64,000 nt of DNA from positions 16,720,501 through 16,784,500 of the forward strand of contig OZ024724.1 in assembly GCA_964016875.1 (NCBI GenBank), given 5' to 3'. Both the position numbers and the translations under genes were made by a program. Every line of letters starts with the position of its first letter. Positions within the stretch are counted from its first letter, which is position 1. This stretch comes from Fallopia convolvulus (Eukaryota; Streptophyta; Magnoliopsida; Caryophyllales; Polygonaceae). Below are positions 10,561 to 22,888 of this stretch, piece after piece. The notes beneath the pieces are model-generated. The model did not search any database. It had not been told where the DNA came from and was given only the letters and a program-made list of their open reading frames with translations.

Positions 10561-11098
10561 GTAGTGAGGATTTGTAAATTTATTTGAAAAATTGCTCATA
10601 ATATCCCAACCTTTTATTCGCTTGCGCACACTACCCCGACCTTTCCAAATTTCACAAAATATCCTATACTTTGAGGATAGTTGTGCACTCTACCCTCGAA
10701 TTGTCCACACTTTGAATAAAATTATGAATTAGCCCCTCTCTTTTTCGTTTTGTAACCAAAATGTCTAATCCATGCACAAACACATTTTTTCATTTATAAC
10801 ATAGCCTTATAGGTTTAATTTTCTCATTTAAAAAAATATAATTACTTTTAGTATTTACTAATATAAATCTCACCTTTATAATAACCAAATAAATTATTAA
10901 ACCAAAACTTTTATTTTACAAAGTAGTTCATCTTAATACTATTTTCATTATTATTTTTTAAAAAAAGTCGACAAAGTAAAAAAGATTTCATAACCTTTAT
11001 AAAACTTATGTTATAGCTTCTCGCCTTTATAATTAACCATATAAATAATTAATCCATAACTTTTACTTTACAAAGTAAGCTCATTTTAATATTTTTCC

Positions 11099-13639
11099 TG
11101 TAATACTCGATTCTAATCTGTTCCCGTTTTCTTGGCCCGCAAGCTATTTCTTTCTAGTCTTCGGGGTAAAGTAAATAACCTTAAAATATCTAGTAATAAA
11201 TATCTACATATAAAAGTATTGATAAATTAATTAACGTATAGTTAGCAAAAAAAAACTTTCTTATCTATTTTATCGGGGATCTAAATAGTTATCCAATTAG
11301 AGCCAAAATAATTAAATTGAAACAACCTAATATTATCTTAACTAATATTTCCTAGAGATCAATTAGGATCGTAACCACTTTCGTAAGCTCCCTAGACTAT
11401 AATTGCAATTGGCCTTCCGGGTTCCTTGCGTATCGTTCTCACGTCCTACTCCAATTCTCTCTGGGATCGATTGTTTTTGTCTTCAAACCGGTAAGCTAGA
11501 CTCGCCATTGTTTTCTTCCCCTGTATCTCGTACAATTCCCCTGCTCACTCTCTGTTTGTTGTTCTCTGTTTGTCGTCGTGGTTGTTTGCTGTTCTCTGCC
11601 AGTCTCCAACAACCGTCGTGTCCGCCGATTTTCGTCGTCGGATTTTCGCCGGAATTCTCGTGGTTCACCGGTAAAGCCTATTCCTTTCCTTCTTCGTTTC
11701 CGGTTGTAATCAGCCTCTCAATGTGGGTCTCCCCGTCCTGTTTATTCCCCAGATTGCTCGGGTCGCGGCGTTGTCGAAGCTGAGTCGCCGGAGCCGTCGT
11801 TCCTTGTCGTTTTTCGATAAGTTGGGCTCCGCTGTTTTCCATCGTTTCGGGCGGGGCTGAGTAAAGACTAGGTTGGTTTGGGTGGCGAGCACGAGCGTGA
11901 GAGTTAGGGAGAGGGCGAGTGTGAGGGAAAGTCGGAGCAGCGGTGGGCTTGTCGTCATGGGCCGCCGACATCGGTCTACAGCCAGCGAAACAGAGGAGTC
12001 GGGAAGGGTCGTCGGGCAGGTGCGAACTCGGATCTGGGATAACGAGGCCAAGTGGAGGTGAGGCATGGGGAGAGGGGTGTCGTTGCAGAGTTGCCGTCGG
12101 GAGAGGAATTCTGGAACTCCGGTTGTTCGGGTGAGCAAGAAGAGGGAGTGGGGCCGCGGGGCTTGGTCAAAGCGCTGGCCTAGTCAACTGATCATTTGGG
12201 TGAAGGAGACGGGCTGGGAATTTGGGCCACATCTTGCCCAATTTGAACTGGGCCTGTTTGTTTTAGTAGTTTTTTTTCTTTTAGTTGGGCTGGGCTGAGC
12301 TATTGGGCATAGGGAGTGGGGAAATTGGGTGGTTGGGTTTTGGTGGGTTAGATTTGTTAGATAAGTAAGATAAATTTAATAAGGAGCTTGGATTAGCACA
12401 TTTTAAAAAAAATCCATTAATTAGAATTCCTTTAATAAAAGTCGGTTGTTAGGGAAATTAGAAGTGGCTTTTTTTCATGGGGTTAATTTGGTTCGGTTCG
12501 TACTTAAGTTAATCTTTTCCTTTATAACTCCTTAGGGAATCGTTTTCGCTTGAGGTCATAAATTCGTCTTCTTTGAGGATCCTTCATTTCGAGGTAAGTC
12601 ATTTTTCGACTTGCTCGGTTCTTCTCTATCCTGTTAGATTGCGTACCGTTATTGTAGGGCGGGTTTTGGAAACTAGTCCCGAATACCTTTTAAATTGTTT
12701 TGAACTTCTCGAATTGTTGTGTGCGTAAAATGGTTTGGAACGTATTTTATCAGAAAGATATTTTTGGAACATTTTCTCTGTGATGGCACCGTTTTCGACA
12801 CAACCCATCGTAGCTGGCATGGAGGAAGAGTTGGCTATGGATGACCCGTGTGACAGGGAAACCGTGCCCCTTCAAAAGAGAAAATTATTATCTGTGTGTT
12901 TTGGCAAGTGCTCCAGTATAGGCTTAGCCGGGGTTACAAGGGAGATTGTGAAGTGGAGGGCCTGCCTCTGCACTCGGCGCGGTGATGAGCGCCTTGGAAG
13001 TTGGATTGTGAAAAAGGAGGAATTGCATTGTTATGAGATTGTGACTACAACTGTGTATGTGGCTATGTGTGACTGATTATAACTAATTTAGGTATTGGCC
13101 TTTAGAGTTATGAGTGCGATTGTGGATTTGTATGCTGACTTTAGAAATGCTTTCAAAACGTTCTGTGATTTCCGTATTCTCTCTAACTTGGTAGATTATA
13201 AGCTTACCCTTCGGAGAACATTTTTCAGTTCCAGGTATGAACCAGGGAGCCGTGCAGGAACCGAGTCCAGATGGCGGACCGGAGCGGTAAAGAGCGCGTG
13301 CCATAGTGGGATGGGTTTTACGCTAGTTTATTTATGATAGTTAGGATGTTGATTTTATTATTGTTAAGATGGAGTTAGTATTACGTTTCATTTATTATCA
13401 TTTTGTTGGAATAGTGCAGTATTAGTAAGTGTTGTGTCGTATTTGAATACTTAGGTTTTTGGGAATACATGCATAACTATATTTTTAATGCTTTCGTTAA
13501 AGGAAAGGTTGGATGTTTTATTATGTTTTCTCGTCGTGTATGCGTTGCAAGATCCTAAAGTGTAGTTGTCAACCTACTTAAATAGTACCTGGTAAGGTCT
13601 ATTTCTAAGTAGCGTCCCGTCGGAAGTCGGGGTGTTACA
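11099..13639 (+). mobile_element. Ty3/gypsy (Tekay-type) solo LTR
   Basis: It begins TGTAATACTCG and ends GTCGGGGTGTTACA, with the perfect 5-bp target duplication tttcc (11094-11098 and 13640-13644). The right 1.05 kb (from about 12593, GAGGTAAGTCATTTTTCGAC) matches the R/U5 halves of the LTRs at 48331-52257 and 58833-61157. The left 1.4 kb is GC-richer and does not visibly match them. Long reading frames in 11400-12300 are overlapping frames of this GC-rich U3 region and are not taken as genes. Unequal recombination between LTRs is the usual origin of a solo LTR. Confidence 0.92.
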
Positions 13640-13644
13640 TTTCC

Positions 13645-13990
13645 ATTATTATTTTCGAAATAAATTTAGGCACAAGAAAAAAAATTCATAACCCTTTTTT
13701 ATAAAAGTTTAAAAACTTATGTTCTACCTTGTCCAATTTAACCAACCCGAATATGAGATGGTGTACAACTTATGTTATGGCCTGTTTATTTAAATGCAAC
13801 GATACAAACTAATTAAATAAAGAAATATTAAATTAAACATAAAGTCCAAATTTCCTTTTTAGTAAATGAAAAACAAAAGCCTCAATTATTTTAAAAAAAA
13901 AAGAAACCCAAAACAGGCATTACAAAAATTCATAATTTTTTTATTTTTGACAAACAAAAGTTGGACTCAGTGATTATGTAATAACTCAAA
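13645..13990. other. Inner spacer of the long-TIR element
   Basis: AT-rich, with no gene seen; it is the unpaired central part of the element at 10586-14600. Confidence 0.5.
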
Positions 13991-15344
13991 ATTTTCAAAC
14001 TTTTATAAAATAAGTTTATGAAAATTCTTACTAATATTTATCTAAAATTATTTCAAAAATAATAACAGACAAAAAGTATTAAGATGAACTACTTTTAAGG
14101 TCAAAGTTATGACTATAGATTTATGTGGTTAATTTTGAATTGGAGAATTTATATTAGCCAAATAATAAAACTAATGACTTTATTTTCAAATAAATGAGAA
14201 AAGTAAATCTACAAGGCTACGTTATTACTTTTGACTTTACTCAAAATGTTTCAAACCTTAACCAAATATATTTTTATATAAAGGAAATTGATTATTTTAA
14301 ATTGAATTTCACTAAATTTGATTTAGAACAAGAAAAGATCTAAAATGATTATTTTTAAATGTTTTAATCCTTATAAGGACAATATTTATAATTTTTAAAA
14401 ATTATATGTACACGAGTTGGGTATTTCTGTCTCAAAATGAAAAGGTGAGGAGTCAATCCACAAATTTACCCAAAATGTGGACATTTTGAGGGTAGAGTAT
14501 GCAACTATCCCCAAAGTATAGGATATTTTATGAAATTCGAAAAGGTTGGGGTGGAGTGCGCAACCGAATGAAAGGTTGGGATATTTAGAGCAATTTTTCC
14601 TATTTTGGGTGGTGATTGTAAATTTTGATCACTCTATACAGTTCGATTGTAAATAATTTTGATTATAGTTTCTTATATAAATAGAGGTAATTTTTTATGC
14701 TTTTAAACTACTTTTAATTCATTAATATTTGTATGCTTATTAAACCTGTGCACAAAAGCCCAAAAAAATAATAATATAATAAAATGCCAAAAAGGAACTT
14801 AATTAAATAAATTAGTTCATATATTCACTAATTGCTATTCTATAATTGATATTATTTCATTGATATTTTACAAATTGATATTATGGGATGAATATTTTTA
14901 TATTAAAATTATGTTCGTCACGAGTATGGTCACATTCATTTATGGGTTATTAGTCACTAAATCAGTCTCAAAACCATCGTGACTAATTGGCCACTGATGG
15001 GTCGTGTCTATTATTCATGGCAAATAGCCACATCTTAATTCATGGCTGCAGATAGCCACAGCACTTTTAGCTACGGTGTGTTAGAATGTGTCTAATTTTG
15101 TGGCTAGTCCGGTTTCGTGTCCTACAGTCACGATTTTCGTGACCAAGTCCGTGTCAATTTTTCATGGCTATTTGAGCTTTTTTTTTTTATAGTGTAATTT
15201 TTGGCTTTTTTTTAATCTATAAAAAAATCTTATTCCTTTTGATATCCCTATAATTTACATAAATGTTGGCCCATACCCAAAATTCACCCAAAATTCATTT
15301 TCCATCCATTTTTTTTGTTATTTTTGTAAAAAAACAAAAAAAAA

Positions 15345-15655
15345 CAAGGGAAAGTGTTCTGGTCCACATCAAGCAGTTGGTCAAGGCCGTTCTAGGTGAC
15401 TGGCGCTGTCCGTGGGAGATCGAGATGTTACATGCGGATATTCACTGCTTACTTGCCCGTTTCCGGAGCTGGAGCATTGCCCACGTCGTTCGGGAGTGCA
15501 ACGCAGTGGCGAACTTCATTGTTGTCTCGTTTCATCATGTTTCATTTGTTCCACTTTCAGTTGACCCGGTTCTTCGGAACCTCATCCATCTGGATGCTCT
15601 AGGGTGATCGCTAGCCTGTTAGCGGCCCCTAATCTCTTTCCTTATAAAAAAAAAC
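15345..15655 (+). pseudogene. LINE-type RNase H (RVT_3) fragment with poly-A end
   Basis: The frame at about 15345-15604 encodes the C-terminal half of the RNase H domain found in plant LINEs and related host genes: a WEIEMLHADIHCLLARF helix, then IAHVVRECNAVANF, the position of the usual H-x-x-RExNxxAD motif. The final Asp expected after ANxxAD is replaced by Asn-Phe. A short A run (15645-15653) follows about 40 bp after the stop, as at a LINE 3' end. No reverse transcriptase remains upstream. It is a 5'-truncated insertion immediately beyond the CACTA-like end at 15194. Confidence 0.6.
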
Positions 15656-15695
15656 ATCAAACAACTTCACCTTCTTAATACCATTGGCCTGCAAC

Positions 15696-16508
15696 CATTG
15701 ACGGATCTGAGGGAGGGCATGGGTGGGCCAGTGCCCTCCCTTCACTCATGAATTTTTTTATATGGGTATTAGTAGATTGAAGGTAGTAGTAAAATACAAT
15801 TTAATTCTTGGTAAATTTCAGTCCGTTCGGATTTTTCTTACAACCTAATTACTTTAAATTTGTAATTCAATTTGACATTTCAAGATTTTGTGACTTTTTT
15901 TGATAATTTGGTATATTCTGTGCTCTTAATTTAAACTTACTATGCTAATTAGGTTGAAATTTACTACTCCCTCCATCCCATATTATATGGGGTTTTAGCT
16001 CTATGCACACTTATTAAGAAAATTTTTAATTTTTCTATCCATCCATAACTTTACCTCTTTTTCTATCAATCTAATAAGTATTTTTAATTATTTAAAAAAA
16101 AATTATTTTAGTGTATCCAATGACTATAAAGAGTAACTAGATAATTTCTTTTACCAAGATTATAAGACTTTGAAATTTGAAAACCATAAATAAAAAAAAA
16201 GTAAATGTATAGCATTGAGAAACTAATAAGGACATGCATTATGGGACAATATTTTTGTCCTAAAACCCCATATAATATGGGATGGAAGGGGTGTTAATTA
16301 ATTTGATATGATAGCCTAATTTTAGGATTAACTAAAACTTTGATGTTGTCCATAAATTCACGATTGAGAGTTCGAGACCACTGTTGTCCACTAGCTTGAT
16401 TTTTGGGATTGATTAAAACTATCAAGATTCAAGTAGGATGTGGGTTGATTTTGAATGGTAAAGTGTTAATTGTGCCCCTCCTTCAATTTAATTATGCGTT
16501 CGTCACTG
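15696..16508. mobile_element. hAT-type non-autonomous element
   Basis: The ends are CATTGACGGATCTG and the imperfect inverted GTTCGTCACTG. The 8-bp target duplication cctgcaac is perfect (15688-15695 and 16509-16516), which points to the hAT superfamily. There is no transposase in its 813 bp, and a Stowaway MITE is nested inside it. Confidence 0.85.
15967..16292. mobile_element. Stowaway-like (Tc1/mariner) MITE
   Basis: The left terminus CTCCCTCCATCCCATATTAT and its inverted partner (CATATAATATGGGATGGAAG) give TIRs of about 30 bp. A TA precedes the left end; the right TA is mutated. It lies inside the hAT-type element. Confidence 0.85.
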
Positions 16509-16516
16509 CCTGCAAC

Positions 16517-17826
16517 ATTTGAACCACTATTTTAGGGGTAATTTGTGGATCGCTTGTGTCCCCTAATTAAAACTAAGACCTTCCACAATTACTTGAATCC
16601 TCATTGCCATTATAGAACACATTAACCAACACAATTTAACCATTTTACAGCGTGAGTTTGTTAATGTGGACGAAACTCGAACCTCTATAGAAAAGTCATA
16701 ATGTCCGCCACGAGCATTTCAACCTTCCATGAACAACGTCAAATACCATTGATGACATTAATAAGAATGAAGTTATCCTTTTAATCTCAATCCTCGAGTA
16801 GTCAAGATGAATTAGGCGTAACTGTTACTCAATCTCCTTCTCCCTATATATATATATGTTGATTTATAGTGTTTGTAATTATTTTTAGTTTTTTATAAGA
16901 ATTAATAACATGGGTTTTACCTTATTTTAAATATTTATTTTTATACTAATTAAAATCATAAATATTTGATATCTTTTTAATCCTGCCCCGATCGTATTTA
17001 ATTAGGAATTCACTAATTTAATTTTGGAAAATTTAAAAATTAATCTTCTCCTTATAAATTTATAAATATATTCTTTTTGGTAATTTTACATCCATCTTTT
17101 ATAAAATTAGTTTCCATCAATTCAGTCGACCGAACATCTACATAATTTTTCACAAAAATAAGCTAATAATTTCAACTCCTATTATTAACTTGTAAAATCA
17201 GCATCAACCATTAAATCAGTATCAACATCAACTCGTATCAGGTTTGAAGCGTCGAACAGACCCTTAGTCATTTTATTATATAGTAATTGTATACACTATA
17301 ATGAATGCATGATCATCTCTTTTACCTATATATAATATATGTTTTTTATATCGTTTATCGTATTTGTTATGTAGTATATAATAAATTATTATTATTATCA
17401 TTGTATTTTACAATAATCAATTTTAAGAAAATAAATTAAACAATTTATACACATACAATCAACCGCTACAATAGGTTTTAATGTTTATAAACACATATAT
17501 AAAACCGCTACAAAAGAGTGTGTAAAATGTCGCAAGAGACCAACAAAGCTGCTACAATTGGTTGGTTAGCTGGAAAAGAGATGGAGTGATGTCACGTCTT
17601 ACCTCAAACTCTGAAAGACACCTTTTAATTGATTTGCGGTTGGGATATTCTGGTGATCTCTCTGGGGCCATCTCTGATTTCATGCAAATATAATACTCCT
17701 CCGTATGATGTTACATGTTTCCACCCATTCTCCCCTGCACACTTGTTTAATTTCCAATCAACCATATATACATATATACATGAAAGTAATCAAAATAGAA
17801 ATCGATCATAGAATTAATTTAGGGAT
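16517..17826 (+). promoter_or_regulatory. Upstream region of the bHLH gene
   Basis: This is 1.3 kb without a supported gene. TATA-like tracts lie at 16845-16860 and, closer to the start codon, at 17762-17778 (ATATATACATATATACATG). The latter is about 50-65 bp upstream of the ATG, so it may be leader rather than core promoter. A GTCACGTC word at 17591 resembles a bZIP/bHLH site. No transcription start can be fixed. Confidence 0.35.
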
Positions 17827-20800
17827 ATGGATTCCATTCCTTTGATGTTGGATGACGATCCCTTTAAATTTGATCTCACCAGCGTCAACCTGCAGAATTC
17901 ATTGATCTATCATCCAAGCCAACTTGAAGAAATTACCCTAGCAACTGATCAAGGAATCACCCCTACTACTAGGATTCCTATCACCGACGATGCATCAAAC
18001 GATCAGACGAACCAAGGAATCTGCAACGCGGGTGATGGAGATCTCGACAATTATAATATCGATGCGGGTGGTGATCATAGGGCGGGAAAGAGGCAGAAGA
18101 AGATGGTGATGCATAGGGAGGTGGAGAGGCAAAGGAGGCAAGAGATGGCCTCTCTCCATGCTTCCTTGCGATCCTTACTGCCTCTTCACTATCTCAAGGT
18201 ATTCACTACACGATTAATTCCATCACTCGTACGTAACAGAATTGAACTAGACTAAATTAATTGTAGAGATAATCACTTTTGATCACAATTCACAAGTATA
18301 TATATTGATCTGTACGTTTGAGAAATTTAAGTGCAATAGCTATTATGGATCTAAATCGGATGTGGCTCCGTGGCCATGTAATTAAAGTTCATGATCCATA
18401 CTAAATGAATTGTTATATATGTCAAGTTGATCATTTTTAAGCTATAAATTCGCTTTCTAATATATATAGAATGTAAGCTCCATCATTCAGAATTCAGAAT
18501 TCAACTGAATTCACTTTCTAATATATATAGAATTCAGATCGAGATCTCATCCTTACTTATCTATTGTTTGCCTCCATCATTCGATATTTGAATTCGAACA
18601 TTTTTCCATTAAAGATTTATACTTGTATGAGATGATTTCAGTTGGCTAGAAATTTACTCCTTTATATAGATATCTTATTTTTTCGGAACCATGTAAATAC
18701 CCGTGTCTTTCTCTTTTATTTATACTTCTCGTTACAACATTAGACATAAAAGCTTGAGGCCAATAAAATCTTAACAATTCCAAAAGACTAAATAGTCTTG
18801 GGACTTCTTTGTAACGTTTTCAAAAGCTTAAGGACTTTAATGAACTAAATATACATTGAGGGACCTGTTTGTAATTTGTTCTGACGTTCAGGACCATGAA
18901 TGTAATTTATTTAATTCATTAATTGTTTAATTATTTAAACAATTACATTTAACGTACGCAATCAGTTTTAGAAAAATCGAAAGTGAATTTTTTTAAATCA
19001 AATATTATAATTATCAGAGATTAGGGGAAAAAATATTTATTCATATATGTATAAATTCCATTTTTATTACTTTTTTTAGGATATTTAATGTTTGACATTC
19101 TTAATTCTCATGTTATTTTCTTCACCGACTAAATACAGTACTTTATTTGGATAAAAAAAACAGTACTTTGAGTAATTTTTTTAGGAAAAATTAATCAAAG
19201 CAATACCAACTTTTGCCTATTGACTTAAAATAATACGAACTTTTAAATTGACTAAAAATAATATCAACTTTCATTGTATTAACTAAAAATAATATTAACT
19301 TTCATTATATTAACCAAAAATAGTATAGCGGTGTTTTTTGTGAAAACTTTGGCAAAATATGTGATGTGACCATTGAAATATGTTGGTTGGTCATTAATAA
19401 TACCAACTCTTGTTGATGCCATAAGGTGAAATGATAATTTATATTATATAAATCGATACTATTTATATGCGAAATAGTAATTTATATGATGATAGTGAGT
19501 AATAATCACATCAAAATCTTAGACATCAATATTTTTTTAATATTTAGTCAACAAATTTTGATAAACACGTCATATGTTTGTTGAAATCTCCATCGGAAAT
19601 GTCTTTGTACTATTTTTGGTTAATACAATGAAAGTTGATATTATTTTTGATCAATTTAAAAGTTCGTATTATTTTGGATAAATAGGTAAAAGTTGGTATT
19701 ATTTTGAATAATTTTTCCTTTTTTTTATGGTATAAATCAGATAGTGATTACATCCCTCTCCCGAATTCAAACACAATTATCCTAAATATTAATTAATAAG
19801 CTCCAGCTAATTCCACTACTACACACTATAATCTTTACCAAATACTTAATAGTCAATTTATTAATGTCTTATCTGTCTACAAATTAGTTATATTTTGAAA
19901 CCTAATCCCCTATGTTTTAGTGTCGGGTATCAAATATTTACCAAAATATAGGATATATCATAGCGTACATATTAAACTTTCAGTCTTTCTAACATATGTC
20001 CAAAGGACATAGGATAAGCTTCTCGGTTTTAGAAACTAAAACCTTAAAAAGGAAACGAATAAACCCGTCGTAAAAAAAATTTAAATCTCTAAATAAATAA
20101 AAACACCAAATTTTTCTAAAACAAGATACTTATCCTAGGACATAGATTAGAAAATCCGTTAAACTTTAGACCAAATTAAAAACATACATGCATATTAAAC
20201 TTGTGTGACCTGCAGGTACGCTAAATCGTACGTAGGCGCAATCTAGGTTGTAGGAGTAGTGCTCGTAACTCGCAAAGTCGGAAGTCAGTATAAGTGTACA
20301 AACAACACGAAGTAATATTCAGTCTATGATAGAATTGAGGAATTGATAGAATTTTAGCTTATAAATGTGAATAATATAATTTACATGAAGAGTTTATGTA
20401 GTAAATATAACAATTTAGCCGCCGGCCTACCTAGTGGTAGAGGCATGAGGAACTAAGTCTCACCGTTTCTCCTTTCATTAATTAGGTTAAACCGGTCAGC
20501 TCAAGCCTGTTTACCTGATTCGTACACTTTGTTAATTTACCACCAAGGTGAATCCCTCATTAAAAAACATATAACATTTTGGGCTACAAGGCAACTTAAC
20601 TCTAAGAATAAATATGAATAATAATATTTAGGTCTAATACCGCTCAAGTTGAAACATAAAGATCAAGAATGCTCAACTTACAAAAGAGAAACTAAAATTG
20701 TTATCGCCCTAAGGGTTTAATGAATAAGTCCTCAAGTTGTTGTGATGTATGAATATAAGAAGCAACAAGAGTGTTATTTTGAAGATGTTCACGAACAAAA

Positions 20801-22585
20801 TGACAATCTATCTCAATATGTTTTGTTCGTTCATGGAACAGAGGATAAACAACAATGTGCAGAGTAGCCCGACTATCACAATGAAGACGTGATATGTGAC
20901 ATCACGAACAAAATGGCAATCTATCACATATGCATGTGCTCTTCTTATTTTTGCGTTTCCATTGAAGAATTATGGAGCTTGCTCATAGAAAGAAAGGGGA
21001 AATGAGGGGAAAGTGGCGTGCTTAAAACTCTTAAGGCTTGTTTGTCTCTATACTCGGAAGTTGGAATGAGGAATCAGATTGGAATAGGTTTCACTGATAC
21101 CCACCTCAAAGAGAAGGTAGTATGGGTTCATGTGTATTTTGAGGGAATGGGAATGAGCCATACTCAAACCTTGTTCCATACCAAACACCAACTAGGGGAT
21201 GTCATACCTAACCCGATTCCTTATACCTTAGGTCTAGAACGAAACAGGCCCTAATTAGTGATTAATGGGTTGAATTTCAAGGAAGGGTAATATATATGGT
21301 CTTTCCTAAATAGAAGTTTGTATGTGGGTAGTTTATTCAAAATGTTTGCTTTTAGTGGGTGGTTCTATGTTATTTCACTTTTTACGGGTGATTTTGTGAA
21401 AAATACCCTAATTTACCGGTGGTTTTTTGAAATTTACTCTACTAAAACATCAGCCTTATTTTGAAAATAAAAGATCACTCTTATTTTAAAAATAAAAGAT
21501 CTTATGTGATGTTTTAAATGAAATGAATTAAACTACAAATGTTGCACAATATAATTAAATGCTACATTTGGATGCATATAAAAATGAGTGCCTTGCTGGA
21601 AGAAGTTGATTATAGCTAGGTTAATTTCCATAATTTACTACTATAATGAACGTATGTTTTGGTAGGGAAAGAGGTCCATGTCGGATCACTTGAATGAAGC
21701 AGTCAAGTACATAAGCCATCTCAAGGCAACCAATCAACTGTTGATAAAAAAGAAGGACCAACTAATAAGAACACCCCCACAAAATATTAATGGAACTACT
21801 TGCTGTACACCAGACTGCACTACTATTCCCGATTATCATCAAAGTGAGCTAAACCATCGCTCGTCTCCGAGTTCAGATCGGGTTGTCGTTGTGAATGCTT
21901 GTAAGGAAGGAGGAGTGGAGGTTGTTTTGAGGGTAGGCCAAGAGGATAAATTGCCTCTTTCATTCATATTGAAGGCCTTGGCACAACAAGGATTGGATGT
22001 CACCAACTGCATTTGTACTCATGTAGGAAATCAAGTGTGGCTTCATTGTCTACAAGCTCAGGTATACAATTTTCCTGTTTGATGATTTCATGTTTATAAT
22101 TTTTCAATATTTACTTATACAAACACAATACATATATATATATAATACGGCATAGGTTAATAATACTAATTTTATTTAGAAACTAAAACTCTAAAAAAAA
22201 CTGTGAAACTTATAAAAAAATTGAATACGAGTATAACGATAACAAGATATTTTCGTATATATGTTTTCAAATTCTTAAATATATACATGCCCTTAGGATA
22301 TATAGGTGGCGCTTTGATATATCTCCATTAGTTATTAATTAATTATAAGAGATGATGCTATTGGCTAGAAACTTTAGATTCTAATCAACCATCAAATAAA
22401 TTATACTCCGTAAAGACCAAGTAGTTATTGGATTATTCTGATTCTTTCTTTCCTTTAAAGCAGAAATAATTGTGAAGATTTTATTTTTGATTTTCATAAT
22501 ATTCATCTTAATTATATTACAGGCAAGAGAGGGGATCAGTATTGACGCGTCCAAATTACAGCAGCAATTGCGTTTACAGACTTGA
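17827..22585 (+). CDS. bHLH transcription factor (bHLH118/120/36-like), three exons
   Basis: Exons 17827-18198, 21666-22061 and 22523-22585 join in frame with GT-AG introns to give 276 residues. Residues about 93-150 form the bHLH domain: basic region [13 protein letters not shown] with the Glu and Arg residues that contact E-box DNA, helix 1 [15 protein letters not shown], then across the exon junction [20 protein letters not shown]. This junction and the phrases VERQRRQEM and SMSDHxNEAV are typical of the plant subfamily around Arabidopsis bHLH118/120/36. The C-terminal half resembles the ACT-like fold of that family ([20 protein letters not shown]). It is a nuclear DNA-binding regulator by family; its targets cannot be read from sequence. 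All domains look intact. Confidence 0.9.
19184..19718. mobile_element. MULE-like MITE in bHLH intron 1
   Basis: The ends GGAAAAATTAATCAAA and the inverted AATAATTTTTCC open arms of about 130 bp (words CAATACCAACTTTTGCCTAT and AAAAGTTGGTATTATTTTGA). The flanking 9-mers attttttta and tttttttta differ at one base. There is no coding sequence. Confidence 0.8.
20660..20960 (-). pseudogene. Ty1/copia RNase H remnant in bHLH intron 1
   Basis: The reverse strand reads, in broken frames, the C-terminal copia signature [20 protein letters not shown], preceded by [11 protein letters not shown] and followed by a degenerate DQLADIFTKPL-like end. The segment 20880-20920 partly repeats the 20800 segment. 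No LTR was located. It is a dead fragment. Confidence 0.7.
21035..21251. mobile_element. Tourist-like (PIF/Harbinger) MITE in bHLH intron 1
   Basis: The ends GGCTTGTTTG and AAACAGGCCC are inverted and flanked by taa on both sides (21032-21034, 21252-21254), the typical TAA duplication of this class. It is 217 bp without coding capacity. An apparent 78-residue frame across it is not a gene. Confidence 0.75.
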
Positions 22586-22888
22586 TAAATGTTATAAAGA
22601 TAACTAGGACTATTGTACTGACGTTGTTATAATCTCTTATTCAATGAAGGACGTTATGTAATTAATGTTGTTATAACGTAACTTATTTTCAAAATGAGAA
22701 CTTTATCATATTTTCCTTTACTTCCACAGTTTCACACAAATACAATCCTTTCTCCATTTTCTTGTTTTATATTTAATTTTGATTTCTTTGTTTTTTAAAA
22801 ATTAATTTAGATATGCTCTTAAATTTTGTTGTTTCTTGTTAAATCGTGCCTTTTTTCCACTTTTGTTCTTGTAAGAAGATGAAGAAAC
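22586..22888 (+). other. 3' flank of the bHLH gene
   Basis: AT-rich sequence between the stop codon and the outer LTR start. It should hold the 3' untranslated region; no definite polyadenylation signal stands out. Confidence 0.4.

Larger units (their letters stand above)
10586..14600. mobile_element. Long-TIR (foldback/MULE-like) element
   Basis: The left arm (10586-about 11095: ATTGCTCATAATATCCCAAC and onward, including TAGTTCATCTTAATACT) matches the reverse complement of the right arm (about 13990-14600) over roughly 500 bp. The left flank GATTTGTAAATTT and right flank GATTGTAAATTTT look like an imprecise target duplication. There is no transposase. A gypsy solo LTR (11099-13639) sits near the middle; without it the element is about 1.5 kb. 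Confidence 0.75.
2968..15194. mobile_element. Putative degenerate CACTA-like element frame (both ends)
   Basis: The left end reads TACTACAAAAAAA (2968) and the right end TTTTTTTTATAGTG (to 15194), the expected inverted CACTA termini with one changed base at the left. Both subterminal regions (about 2985-3260 and 14920-15180) are packed with the same words in both orientations: GTCAC(A/G)A, TAGCCAC, ATGGCTA. The flanks are aat/taa, so the 3-bp duplication is not exact. No transposase lies between the ends; the inside is filled by later insertions. The two ends may instead belong to two elements. Confidence 0.45.
18199..21665 (+). other. First intron of the bHLH gene (3.47 kb)
   Basis: The donor AAG/GTATTC and acceptor TTGGTAG/GGAAAG interrupt the bHLH domain between helix 1 and the loop, a conserved intron position. 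The length results largely from a MULE-like MITE, a copia remnant and a Tourist-like MITE; the rest is AT-rich and unassigned. Confidence 0.85.

Noticed and set aside
11403..12298. Six or more overlapping frames on both strands
   Set aside because: They lie inside the GC-rich U3 of a solo LTR with a clear target duplication, and none has a recognised domain.
20418..20560. Possible tRNA-derived SINE (CCTAGTGGTAGAGGC and GGTTAAACC look like polymerase III boxes)
   Set aside because: The box spacing is too long, no poly-A/T tail or target duplication was found, and the B box is poor.
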